From the NCBI GenBank assembly GCA_017303905.1, contig JAFLBH010000001.1, positions 186,001 to 250,000 of the forward strand: 64,000 nt of DNA, in the 5' to 3' direction. Of the stretch, positions 16,768 to 26,226 are shown piece after piece. The position numbers and the translations under genes were made by a program. Position 1 is the stretch's first letter. Each line of letters starts with the position of its first letter. This DNA comes from Bacteroidota bacterium (GTDB taxonomy: Bacteria; Bacteroidota; Bacteroidia; B-17B0; Aurantibacillaceae). Under the pieces are notes generated by a model. The model saw nothing but the letters and a program-made list of their open reading frames with translations. It made no database searches and was not told the origin of the DNA.

Positions 16768-19077
16768 CTATTGCTTAATGATTTTTATAGTTATAAAAGG
16801 ATTTCTGTTTCTCTCTAATCGAATGTAATAAACACCTGCATTACCATCAAATTCAAATTCTAAATCCTTTTGTTGGTAAATTTCCCGAATGAAAACTAAC
16901 TCACCACGTGTTGAATAAATTTTTATAGCAGTAACATCGTTTAAAACAGATGTATTTATTTTTATTTTACCGGCAGTAGGATTTGGATAGAGAAGTAAAG
17001 TCGGAATATTTAACTCATTAATTCCTACATTTTGTATTAAGGTACAAACAGAAGTATCCTGACAACCATTTTGCGTAACAATTACTGCGTAAGAACCATT
17101 CATGCTTGCGGTAAAAGTTTGGGCCGTAGCGCCAACTATTATTTGATTTAAATTACAATCATACCATTGAAATGTGGCGCCGGTGGCTAGTGCTGAAATA
17201 GTTAATCCACTATTTGTAACATTAACATTTGGCTGATTAACCAACAAGTTGGTAACAATAACACTGTCGCACCCTTTTGCCGTAAATAGATTTGATGTAT
17301 AAGTTCCTGCCGTACTCACCACTGTACCACTAGGCAAGGTGTAAGTATTACCTGCGCAAATGGTAGCATTTGTTGTTGCAGAAAAATTAGGGCTTACAGA
17401 AACCACAATTGGGGTCCGGTTTAAGCTTGTATCACAAGTAATGGATTCCGCATAGTAAGTATAGGTTCCTGCGGATAAATTCGGTGTTACAAAATTAGCT
17501 CCGGTATTAATAAAACTTCCACCGTTGGGAACATTGTACCATAGTACGTTTCCTTGCGCATTAACAGAAAGCGTTGTTGTATTACCGGCACAAATATTTA
17601 ACATAGCACTTGTAGTTGAATTAACCGGTGAACTAGGAGCTGTACACTCATATAACATGGAAACAAATGCATCGCCTCCCAAACTTGTAAGAGTGTAAAC
17701 TGTTGGTGCCGGATCAAAATCGATTGTTGTGTAAAATTGACCGCAATAAATAACTTGATTATCTTTATTTACAGCCATACTCCATGCGTAATCATTAGAA
17801 GCCCCTTGTGGTGTAAACACCCACTGTAGTTGTCCGGTTGTATTTAATTTGAAAACAAAAAAATCATAAGAGCTTGCCAAGCTACTTGCAGTATAAGTAT
17901 TCACTGAGGGATCAAAATCAGTGACTCCAACATGATGACCTACCGCATAAACATCGCCAAGCGAATTGAAATTAACCGATTCGATAACCGTGTAACCGGA
18001 AGGGCTTTGATATCCGCCTCCAAAAATAAAATTTCCATTCATGTCGTACTTAGCCAAAAAAGCATCCGCCGTTGAAAGACAGTTTAAAGTATATTGTGCT
18101 GCGGAAGGGTCCAAATCACACTGACCTAAAAATGTTCCTCCTACTAAAAGGTTATTTCCTTGGCATGAAACTGAATTAATTTGACTATTGCCTGTGCTTT
18201 GGATAGTTTTGGCCCAAATAAAATTACCGGCACTGCTTAGTTTTAAAATAAAAGCGTTTTCTGAACTACTTCCACTTGTTAGATTGAAAACAGTTGGGCC
18301 AGGATCAAAATCGACAGTACCAACAAAGTAGCCTGCAATAATAACATTATCCGAATTATCAATAGTAACCGATTCTGAATAGTCATAAGATGTACTTCCA
18401 AATTTATGCGCCCACAAAAAATTACCGGAGTTGTCGAGTTTTAAAATAAAGCAATCGTAGTTTCCGGCTGTACTTAAATTATAAACCCCTGTTCCGGGAT
18501 TAAAGTCAACCGTAGCGCTATTAAAATAACCTGTAATAATAACATTGTTATTCTGATCTAAACTTAAACCGTAACAGTAGTCTTGTAAAGTACCGCCAAC
18601 TTTCTTAGCCCAAACAAAATTGCCGGCCGCGTCTAATTTCATCACAAAACAATCGTATTGCCCCGAAGATGATAATGTATACGTTCCAATTCCCGGATCA
18701 AAATCTGCTACGCCCTGAAAGTAACCACATATATAAACATTTCCTGCATTATCTGTTTTTATGCTCTTTCCGTATTCGCCGGAAGTTCCACCAATTTGCT
18801 TAGCCCATATAAAATTCCCCGCCGAATCAGATTTTTGAACAAACACATCTCCGGCAATTGCTGTTAATGTATATTGTCCCGGACTACTATCGAAATCCGC
18901 AGTTCCATGAAATAAACCTGTAGTGTAGACATTATTAAATTTATCAGTAGTTACAGCAAAATTAATAACAGGATTTATATTTGAAAATTGATTTGCCCAT
19001 CCAAAGGATTGTGAAAATACAGTTGTAGTCAAACTAATAAAACCTATTATAGCTAATTTATACACTTTCATACGCAT
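16768..19077 (-). CDS. Large SBBP beta-propeller surface protein with T9SS sorting domain
   Basis: A 769-residue secreted protein. The signal peptide (about 1-22, ending FSQ) is followed by about eight SBBP-type repeats of about 50 residues, typically NVYTTGLFHGTADFDSSPG and then VQKSDSAGNFIWAKQIGG. The recurring DFDPG motif marks each blade. Residues ~480-690 hold Ig-like segments (CAGNTTTLSVNAQGNVLWYN, CDSVIVTNLLVN). The last ~75 residues (LLYPNPTAGKIKI to ITIKIIKQ) are a T9SS sorting signal. It shares architecture with the proteins at 23699 and 26227, and all three lie inside the segment bounded by folC repeats. The ligand is unknown; adhesion or surface sensing is inference. Confidence 0.88.
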   Translation of the reverse strand: MRMKVYKLAIIGFISLTTTVFSQSFGWANQFSNINPVINFAVTTDKFNNVYTTGLFHGTADFDSSPGQYTLTAIAGDVFVQKSDSAGNFIWAKQIGGTSGEYGKSIKTDNAGNVYICGYFQGVADFDPGIGTYTLSSSGQYDCFVMKLDAAGNFVWAKKVGGTLQDYCYGLSLDQNNNVIITGYFNSATVDFNPGTGVYNLSTAGNYDCFILKLDNSGNFLWAHKFGSTSYDYSESVTIDNSDNVIIAGYFVGTVDFDPGPTVFNLTSGSSSENAFILKLSSAGNFIWAKTIQSTGNSQINSVSCQGNNLLVGGTFLGQCDLDPSAAQYTLNCLSTADAFLAKYDMNGNFIFGGGYQSPSGYTVIESVNFNSLGDVYAVGHHVGVTDFDPSVNTYTASSLASSYDFFVFKLNTTGQLQWVFTPQGASNDYAWSMAVNKDNQVIYCGQFYTTIDFDPAPTVYTLTSLGGDAFVSMLYECTAPSSPVNSTTSAMLNICAGNTTTLSVNAQGNVLWYNVPNGGSFINTGANFVTPNLSAGTYTYYAESITCDTSLNRTPIVVSVSPNFSATTNATICAGNTYTLPSGTVVSTAGTYTSNLFTAKGCDSVIVTNLLVNQPNVNVTNSGLTISALATGATFQWYDCNLNQIIVGATAQTFTASMNGSYAVIVTQNGCQDTSVCTLIQNVGINELNIPTLLLYPNPTAGKIKINTSVLNDVTAIKIYSTRGELVFIREIYQQKDLEFEFDGNAGVYYIRLERNRNPFITIKIIKQ

Positions 19078-19217
19078 TGAATTGAGCTGTCAAATTAAAC
19101 CATTATTGTAAAAATAAAGATGCCAATTAACAGAGTCAGTAAATTGCTTAATATATGTGGGCTTTGAATTAATAGTATATAAATAGATGAATTAAAAAGA
19201 CAATTATTATCTTTATA

Positions 19218-21239
19218 GTGAAAATGCGTTACTTAATTGTTTCAATCATATTACTGCTTTCGATTAAGCTAAAAAGCCAATCAGATTTACCTGAAATAAG
19301 TAAATACGAAGCCAAGTTCGAATCGATTTTTACCTTTATTAAAAATAATGATACCATAATAGCTGCCTCAAAATCTTATCTTGAAAATTCTTTAGATTCT
19401 GCAGCTAACGAACCTCTTTTAAAAAATTATTTGAAATTATTACTTGCTCGCACATATAGAAAGGAAAACCCTAAAAGATCCAATGAGTTGTTGGATGAAG
19501 TAAAACTATTTTTAAAGCAAAACAAATATTATATCCATTTGCAACTTACCTATAATGTAATAAAAGCACGGATTCTTTATGAAATAAATCAAGATTGCAA
19601 GTCTTCTTATAATCTTTATCAGGAAAACAGTCCAAAACTTGCATTTTATAAATCTCTTGACAAATATTGGAACATAGAAAACGAAACCAAAACAGGTTTA
19701 ATACTATCTTTGCTGTGTTTAGGTAAAGATCAACAAGCACTTGACTCTCTTAAAATATTTGAAAAAGAAATAAATCCAATAGAAAACCTAAAAGAATATG
19801 TATTCGCCTTAAGTACTATCGGATACATCCATACAAAATTTAAAAATTACAAAGACGGTACAATATATTTTAAAAAGGTAATTGAATTATTAGAAGACAA
19901 CAAAGATTTAGTCAGTAATTATTTTGCTGCTCTTAATAACCTGGCTTATATATATCGTACAACAGAAAGGTACTCAGAAAGTATTGAGCTTCTTCAAAAA
20001 GGCTTAAAGAAAGCCAGGAGTGTTAATGACGTAAACAATACCCTTCTTATTACAAACAATCTTGGTTTTAACTTCTTACAAATTAAAAATTACAAAAGTG
20101 CTGCGCTATTAGGAGAGCAGGCACTGAGTAAAAGCATCTCAAACGAGTACAAATTTCATAAAGCAAATGCCAATAGATTGCTTGGCCACACTTATTACTT
20201 TACCGGAGATTATCATAAATCCGAAATGCATATTGATTCAGCAATCAGCTATTACAGAAACATCAAGCAAATAGAGAATTACAGAAATTGTTTGAATATT
20301 AAGGCAAAGTTATACTTAATAAAAAAAGACTATGCTGCCGCTTCAATTATAAATAATGAAATTATTGGATTACTGGATAGCGTTAATTTAAGTAAACAAT
20401 ATGAGAGTTTACAAAAAAATCTTGTTGAATATGAGTCAGAAAAAAAAGATGCAGAAATCACCATCCTATCTCAGAAAGACGAAATCAACGCGTTAAAAAT
20501 TAAGCAACAAAATTTATCCATAAGATACTTAGTTGCCGGAGTATTACTTCTAACAACCCTGGCTTTAATCGTAGTAATATACCAAAGAAGAATTAATAAA
20601 ATCAATACACTCACATTAAGATCAAAATTGGCAAGGGCTCAATTTAATCCGCACTTTATCAACAATGCACTTGCCGGAATTCAAATCAATTTACTTGATT
20701 ATAACGATGAAAACCTAATAAATCATGTTTCATCAGTTTCAAAACTTACACGATATATTCTTGAAAGCACTTTTAGAGAGGAATGGACACTTTCTGAAGA
20801 AATTCAATTGATTAATCTTTACATTGAATCACAACAATACAGACTTAAAAATAGTTTCGATTTTAATTTCAAAATCGAATTAAATCAAGAAAGCTTAAAC
20901 ACTTATATGATTCCAAGCGCTATCACTCAGATACCATTGGAGAACACTATTATTCATGGAGGATATGATAAAAATAATGGGGGGAAAATTGAACTTACCC
21001 TTTCCTTAAAAGAGAAAAGCATTTGTATCTCGATTACAAACAACATACTTGCTCCTGAATCCTCTAAAGTAATGTCAAAACCTAAAGATTCAACCTCAAG
21101 AGGTTTAGAGTTAACCAAAAAAAGAATTGAAACCCATTGTAAAATTCATAATTCCGAAGGTAACACCTCCATTATTATAGAAAATGAAGCTGCACGGGTT
21201 GAGATGTTACTTCCGATTATCGTTTCGAAAACGACGTAA
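19218..21239 (+). CDS. LytS-type sensor histidine kinase with TPR sensor region
   Basis: A 673-residue membrane kinase. The signal/anchor (about 1-20) precedes a periplasmic region of TPR-like helices (about 170-400), a coiled coil, and a single membrane helix (about 434-456). The cytoplasmic part is a His_kinase (PF06580) domain with QFNPHFINNAL (His about 478), followed by an ATPase domain with LENTIIHGG (N box) and SRGLELTKKRIE (G2-like). The G1 box normally reading DNG is ITNNI here, so ATP binding may be weak or altered. The partner is probably the LytTR regulator at 28556, 7 kb away on the same strand. TATCTTTA before the ATG is close to the promoter consensus. Confidence 0.88.
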   Translation: MKMRYLIVSIILLLSIKLKSQSDLPEISKYEAKFESIFTFIKNNDTIIAASKSYLENSLDSAANEPLLKNYLKLLLARTYRKENPKRSNELLDEVKLFLKQNKYYIHLQLTYNVIKARILYEINQDCKSSYNLYQENSPKLAFYKSLDKYWNIENETKTGLILSLLCLGKDQQALDSLKIFEKEINPIENLKEYVFALSTIGYIHTKFKNYKDGTIYFKKVIELLEDNKDLVSNYFAALNNLAYIYRTTERYSESIELLQKGLKKARSVNDVNNTLLITNNLGFNFLQIKNYKSAALLGEQALSKSISNEYKFHKANANRLLGHTYYFTGDYHKSEMHIDSAISYYRNIKQIENYRNCLNIKAKLYLIKKDYAAASIINNEIIGLLDSVNLSKQYESLQKNLVEYESEKKDAEITILSQKDEINALKIKQQNLSIRYLVAGVLLLTTLALIVVIYQRRINKINTLTLRSKLARAQFNPHFINNALAGIQINLLDYNDENLINHVSSVSKLTRYILESTFREEWTLSEEIQLINLYIESQQYRLKNSFDFNFKIELNQESLNTYMIPSAITQIPLENTIIHGGYDKNNGGKIELTLSLKEKSICISITNNILAPESSKVMSKPKDSTSRGLELTKKRIETHCKIHNSEGNTSIIIENEAARVEMLLPIIVSKTT

Positions 21240-21276
21240 TTTTATCAATTTATTTACTTATCAATAATACTTCCTT

Positions 21277-22467
21277 TCATATTTGTCTATATCGCTCACT
21301 TAATCTTAATACTAGAGTAGGTATAAAATCGTCGATTTTCGCGTAGCTTTCGCGATTCGACTCATATTCTTCTAAAATCTTTTCCATAACAGGAATGTAT
21401 TTAAAACCCCTCTCCACAACACATCGATTTCTATACTTATTTGTTTGACTATTTAATCCGAGTGCTTTCATTATCTTAATTTCACCTAACCGAACCAGGT
21501 GCTCTTCAAAACAAGTTATCCAATCCATATAACCCTGTCGCTTCATGTCTCGCTTTAACTCCTTCGTAAAAAGAAATTCAATTTCTTTGACTTTATTTAT
21601 ATTGATTTTGTTTTCTCTTAGTGCTTCATGAAAAAAAGAATGTCCCAATTCGTGCATAGCCATTTCTCTAAAATAATCTTCGTTCGAATAGCCAAACTGA
21701 AACGAGTCCCATTCGCATATTGAATCTGATTCCAATTGTGGGTTTGAAGTAATCAACTGAAAAACACTTATTCCCTTTTCATTTGGAATGGTTTTCGATC
21801 GACCAATTCCATTAAACGAGAATGCAGAAACAATAATGTTGTAGGAATTCCTTTCTCGTCCATAATACTTTTCCATCTCTAATATATAATCTTCCTTTAT
21901 TGAAAGAGTACTTATTTCTTTCATGATTCCTTCATAGATAGGCCTTGCTTCAATTTTTATAAACGAATCTAATTTTGAGTCAACAAAAAATTTACCGACA
22001 GAAATAGAAAAATCATTAAATGTTTCCCTTAGATCTTTCTTGCTTTGTATATCATTAACATAATAGGGGATTGGGTAATCTGTGTATTGTAAATAAGAGG
22101 GCAGCTCATCGTGAAACAACGCAAGATCCACATCATACAAATCAACCAAATCATTATCCAGTAAAGAATTTAATTTGATTACTGCTTCATGATTTTTAAA
22201 AGCATCGAATTTTCTTGTAAGGGAGCGTGCCAAAGTAGCTCTTGGCAATGGGTTCTGTTTGAAAAGAGATTCTCCAGCTTTCGAAAGATTAAAAATTAGG
22301 CACAAGGTTTCTAAATTTAAGCTATACCCTATCTTAAGCTTAGATTCCTTTGTGCCCTTTTGTGTTTGCTCCGCTGTTACTTCAGAACGCGAACACGAAT
22401 TAAAAATCAAACACGGGATAACTAGTAATGGTATTAATTTAAACAGCTCCTTAATTTTAAGATTCAT
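21277..22467 (-). CDS. Putative zinc metallopeptidase lipoprotein (DUF4932-like)
   Basis: The start is placed at the ATG at 22467 because it gives a proper lipoprotein signal, MNLKIKELFKLIPLLVIPCL, ending IFNSC; the frame also opens at 22512. The mature protein of about 375 residues has a central MAMHELGHSFFHEAL stretch with the zinc motif HELGH. It resembles DUF4932 proteins, which are predicted metallopeptidases, but I cannot confirm this. It is probably attached to the outer or inner membrane, facing the periplasm or surface. The gene converges with the sensor kinase, its stop 38 nt from that gene's stop. No substrate is evident. Confidence 0.7.
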   Translation of the reverse strand: MNLKIKELFKLIPLLVIPCLIFNSCSRSEVTAEQTQKGTKESKLKIGYSLNLETLCLIFNLSKAGESLFKQNPLPRATLARSLTRKFDAFKNHEAVIKLNSLLDNDLVDLYDVDLALFHDELPSYLQYTDYPIPYYVNDIQSKKDLRETFNDFSISVGKFFVDSKLDSFIKIEARPIYEGIMKEISTLSIKEDYILEMEKYYGRERNSYNIIVSAFSFNGIGRSKTIPNEKGISVFQLITSNPQLESDSICEWDSFQFGYSNEDYFREMAMHELGHSFFHEALRENKININKVKEIEFLFTKELKRDMKRQGYMDWITCFEEHLVRLGEIKIMKALGLNSQTNKYRNRCVVERGFKYIPVMEKILEEYESNRESYAKIDDFIPTLVLRLSERYRQI

Positions 22468-22523
22468 AATTAATTTAAATAATCTTAAAAAGAAAATTAC
22501 TGCTTCAAGCACTTCAACAATCT

Positions 22524-23693
22524 CTATTCACAATCCAATTCTGTATAGCTACCCATACTTGAATATTTAAGTGGTCCATATGAACCATTAATATAATCCT
22601 GATGAAATGTAATATTTACATGATTACAAGATCCGTTTGGTAATACCACATAAAACTCAATATCTATTCGCTTATACTCAGGCACACCTAAGTAATTTTT
22701 CTCAACTGTCCATTCACTGTCTGTAATTTTCGCCTTTTTAAAAGTATAAATCCATTTCTCTTCTTTCGACTTTGTATTCATTATGCTTAATGCTTTTGCA
22801 ACCACTGTTTCATTTACCATTCCGGCCTTAATATCGGCCCATTTTACACCGTATTTAAATTTTTTACCGGGTAAAATATTTAGATCAAATTCTCCAACAG
22901 CTATTGGTACAACTGTTTGTACTTTCGAATAAGCATCGGCATCACCAATTAGTTCTAAACGCATTTTATGCACCCCCGGCTTTAATTTGTTTAATGAATC
23001 AATTACTGCAAACCATTGCTTTTTGTCTCGTTTTTCAACACTCCAAATAATGTTCGAATAAAATGTAGTTATGTTTGACTCCAGAGATTTAGTGCCGCTA
23101 TGATTTCTATCTGTTTTTACAAGAAATTTTCCATCAGCATATAAATTCATAACATAGTACGAATAGGGGTTGTTAGTTGGCTTATTCGTTGAGTCTCCAT
23201 TCTTATAAACAGCGTAATTACAAACTGAAGTCGGCAAATATACTCTCCCATAAATAGCAGCCGAATTATTATCAAAAGATGTTTTGAAATAAGAGATATC
23301 TGTATTCTCCCTTTTTATCTCCTTATCTGAAAATAAAATTTTACCTGCGTTTTGTTCATGAAACTTTGAAGTAAATCCTTCGTCTTTTACATAATACTTT
23401 GATGTTTTATCCCATATATAAACGTAGTTTCTTTTGTTTTTATCGTCCTGAATATTTAGATCACTTTGCTTAAACATTGAGGTTGAATTCGAAATATAAT
23501 TTACCACATCATTGTTTCCGTTGCTTGACTTTGTTAAGTAAGAGTCTATTAATGAATTATTATCATTTGTAATATTTAAAGAACCATAGAATGTATCATC
23601 ACTTTCTTTTTCATTCGGATTAAGCGCTATATACTGTGATTTGCAATAAACACTTAAAGTGATTATCGACCCTATAATAACTATTCTTTTCAT
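22524..23693 (-). CDS. Exported protein of unknown function
   Basis: A 389-residue protein with a signal peptide (MKRIVIIGSIITLSVYCKSQ). The body has a repeated beta-sandwich feel: an N-terminal Asn/Ser-rich half, a middle with GVHKMRLELIGDADAYSK and VVPIAVGEFDLNILPGKKF, and a C-terminal part ending in NHVNITFHQDYINGSYG. No sorting domain is visible, so it is probably periplasmic. It lies 5 nt downstream of the SBBP gene at 23699 on the same strand and 56 nt upstream of the metallopeptidase, which suggests a shared transcript. I do not recognise the family. Confidence 0.7.
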   Translation of the reverse strand: MKRIVIIGSIITLSVYCKSQYIALNPNEKESDDTFYGSLNITNDNNSLIDSYLTKSSNGNNDVVNYISNSTSMFKQSDLNIQDDKNKRNYVYIWDKTSKYYVKDEGFTSKFHEQNAGKILFSDKEIKRENTDISYFKTSFDNNSAAIYGRVYLPTSVCNYAVYKNGDSTNKPTNNPYSYYVMNLYADGKFLVKTDRNHSGTKSLESNITTFYSNIIWSVEKRDKKQWFAVIDSLNKLKPGVHKMRLELIGDADAYSKVQTVVPIAVGEFDLNILPGKKFKYGVKWADIKAGMVNETVVAKALSIMNTKSKEEKWIYTFKKAKITDSEWTVEKNYLGVPEYKRIDIEFYVVLPNGSCNHVNITFHQDYINGSYGPLKYSSMGSYTELDCE

Positions 23694-23698
23694 GATGA

Positions 23699-26113
23699 CT
23701 ATTTTTCTACAATTACTTTTTTGAAAGCTTTTCTTCCATCTTTATCAACCAAAATCAATATATAATGTCCTTCTTCCGCTATATGAATAGATAGTTTATT
23801 TGATGTCATTTCAAATTCTTCAATCCGTTGACCCAGCATGTTAATTAATTCAATTCTCTCTATTTCTGTATTACTATTTACCAAAACGGTTCCACTGGTT
23901 GGATTTGGGTAAACGATTACTGAATTTTTAAATTCTAATTCATGCACAGAATTACATATGGATACTTGAACTGTAAAAGTATTTGATGACGAGCAACCTG
24001 AAGTTGTACCTGTAACACTATATGTAGTTGTTAATGTTGGGCTCACTACGATGCCTGAGTTGGTACCTCCCGTTGACCATGCATAACTACTCGCACCGCT
24101 CGCGGTAAGAGTTGCGCTTTGTCCTGAACATAATGTGGATGTGCTTGGAGTGATATTTATTGTTGGGGTTGGCGTAACAGTAACCGTAACTGTTCGATCT
24201 GAATAACAATTTGAATTCATTCCGGTAACACTATATGTAGCAGTTGAAGTTGGACTTACTACAATAGCAGAATTTGTACCTCCTGTTGACCATGTATAAC
24301 TACCCGCACCGCTTGCTGTAAGTGTTGCACTCTGTCCTGAACATAAAGCAGACGCACTTGGCGTAATAACTATTGTTGGGCTTGAAGTAACTGTAACAGT
24401 TATTGGCGTCCTGGAAGCACTTGCTCCGCACGCTGTATTACTTTGCGCATAATAGGTAAATGTTCCTGCCGTTAGGGTTGGGGTAACATAACTCAATCCA
24501 TTATTTAAAACTGTTGTTGATGTTGATGTTGAATGCCAAGTTACAGTTCCGGTAGATGTTGTTGTTAAAGTGGTGCTATTACCTGAGCAAATATTCAGTA
24601 AAGTCGATGAAGTTACATTAACAGGAGCACTTGGTGCAATACAAGCTGAAAGTTTTAAAATGAATCCATCTGTGTTACCGGCTGTTTGCATTGTATAAGT
24701 AGCAGCCCCACCATCAAAATCTGAATTACCATTAAAGCTACCACAAACATATATTGCATTGTTAACACCATCGAACCAAACTGACCCCGCAAAATCAGTT
24801 AAATTTGTCCCTCCAATTTTTTGAGCAAATAAGAAATTACCGTTTGCATCTAATTTTTGTATATACAAATCGCTATTGGTTGCTCCGGCAGACAATAAGA
24901 ACGTTCCTGTTCCAGGATCAAAATCGCAATTATTTCCTCTAAATTCTCCTGCACTGAAAACTTCTCCAAGGGAATTGACCGCTATGCCAAAACCTGTATC
25001 GGCCAATCCGCCGGCAGTAGTTGAAGTACCCATTCTTTTAGCCCATAAAAAACTTCCGGTAGCAGAATACTTCGCCACAAAAATATCACTTCCACCTGCT
25101 GATGTCATACTGAAGGAAGATGCACTTGGATCAAAATCAACACTACCTTGAAAATAACCGGTAACGTAAATGTTTCCTGATGCATCTACCTCAACATCTT
25201 CTATCTTATCCGAATTAACACCTCCAAAATTAAATGCTGAAACAAAATTTCCGGATGTATTTAACTTTAAAACAAAAGCGTCTTGTACACCATTTGAAAT
25301 TAAATTAAATGTTCCGGCTCCCGGATCAAAATCTATTGTGCCTGAAAAATCACCTACTATAACCAAATTCCCCGACGCATCAAAATCAATATCTTCTGCT
25401 CTATCGAAATCTGTACCTACCGGTGATCCATAAGTTCTTACCCAAGAAAAAACACCAGTAGTTGTGAGCTTTAAAATATACATATCAGGGGTACTAGTAT
25501 TTGCAACAGCCGTTACACTTCCTGCTCCCGGATCAAAGTCAACTGTTTGTGTAAATTCACCTACTACATATACGTTCCCGCTTGCATCAACTAATATCTG
25601 ATTCGCGTCTTGACTGCCTGCTCCTGCTAAACGACCGGCCCATACAAAATTACCGGTGCTATTCCACTTAGAAATAAACACATCTTCCGATCCTGCAGAA
25701 GTTAAGTTAAATGTACCCGCCCCCGGGTCAAAATCAACTGTGCCATTAAAAATTCCGGCAATATAGAGATTCCCTGTTGCGTCAATGGATATACTATGTA
25801 CTCTGTCTGTTCCTGTTCCACCAATAGTTCTTACCCATTGAAATACACCTGATGAATTTAGTTTGACTACATAGCCGTCTGTTCCTCCTACTGATGTAAC
25901 GTTACTTGTTCCTACACCGGGATCAAAATCAACCGTCCCACTAAAACCACCTACTATATAAACATTACCTGTTGCATCAGTAATTGAATAATAACTTGCG
26001 TCAGCGGCAATACTTCCAAATTGCTGTGCCCAGGCAAATGATTGCGACTTTGTAACTTCTACAACAAATACGAATGCAATAACTGATAATAATTTTAAAT
26101 ACTTTGATTTCAT
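23699..26113 (-). CDS. Large SBBP beta-propeller protein with duplicated Ig-like modules and T9SS sorting domain
   Basis: The start at 26113 gives a clean signal peptide (MKSKYLKLLSVIAFVFVVEV, then TKSQ); 26134 is also possible. The ~804-residue protein has about nine SBBP repeats with DFDPG motifs, for example GNLYIAGIFNGTVDFDPGAG. An Ig-like CSGNSTTLTTTSTGTVTWHS module follows. Next come two consecutive copies of an Ig-like LCSGQSATLTASGA module, where the neighbour at 26227 has one. The end is a T9SS sorting domain from VIVYPNPTSGTVLV. The close similarity to 26227-28419 indicates tandem duplication followed by module gain. Confidence 0.88.
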   Translation of the reverse strand: MKSKYLKLLSVIAFVFVVEVTKSQSFAWAQQFGSIAADASYYSITDATGNVYIVGGFSGTVDFDPGVGTSNVTSVGGTDGYVVKLNSSGVFQWVRTIGGTGTDRVHSISIDATGNLYIAGIFNGTVDFDPGAGTFNLTSAGSEDVFISKWNSTGNFVWAGRLAGAGSQDANQILVDASGNVYVVGEFTQTVDFDPGAGSVTAVANTSTPDMYILKLTTTGVFSWVRTYGSPVGTDFDRAEDIDFDASGNLVIVGDFSGTIDFDPGAGTFNLISNGVQDAFVLKLNTSGNFVSAFNFGGVNSDKIEDVEVDASGNIYVTGYFQGSVDFDPSASSFSMTSAGGSDIFVAKYSATGSFLWAKRMGTSTTAGGLADTGFGIAVNSLGEVFSAGEFRGNNCDFDPGTGTFLLSAGATNSDLYIQKLDANGNFLFAQKIGGTNLTDFAGSVWFDGVNNAIYVCGSFNGNSDFDGGAATYTMQTAGNTDGFILKLSACIAPSAPVNVTSSTLLNICSGNSTTLTTTSTGTVTWHSTSTSTTVLNNGLSYVTPTLTAGTFTYYAQSNTACGASASRTPITVTVTSSPTIVITPSASALCSGQSATLTASGAGSYTWSTGGTNSAIVVSPTSTATYSVTGMNSNCYSDRTVTVTVTPTPTINITPSTSTLCSGQSATLTASGASSYAWSTGGTNSGIVVSPTLTTTYSVTGTTSGCSSSNTFTVQVSICNSVHELEFKNSVIVYPNPTSGTVLVNSNTEIERIELINMLGQRIEEFEMTSNKLSIHIAEEGHYILILVDKDGRKAFKKVIVEK

Positions 26114-26226
26114 AGTAATAATATTTAAAGCCAAGTTATCTACTTTAAACTTAGGCGTTTTTGAAAGTATATGGATAATACGCTTTAGTTAACGGATACG
26201 TGATTTCATTTAATACTTGTAATCCA

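Noticed and set aside
24876..25433. Long antisense frames across the SBBP gene
   Set aside because: They are shadows of the repetitive coding sequence, without start signals or domain features, and several SBBP genes show the same effect.
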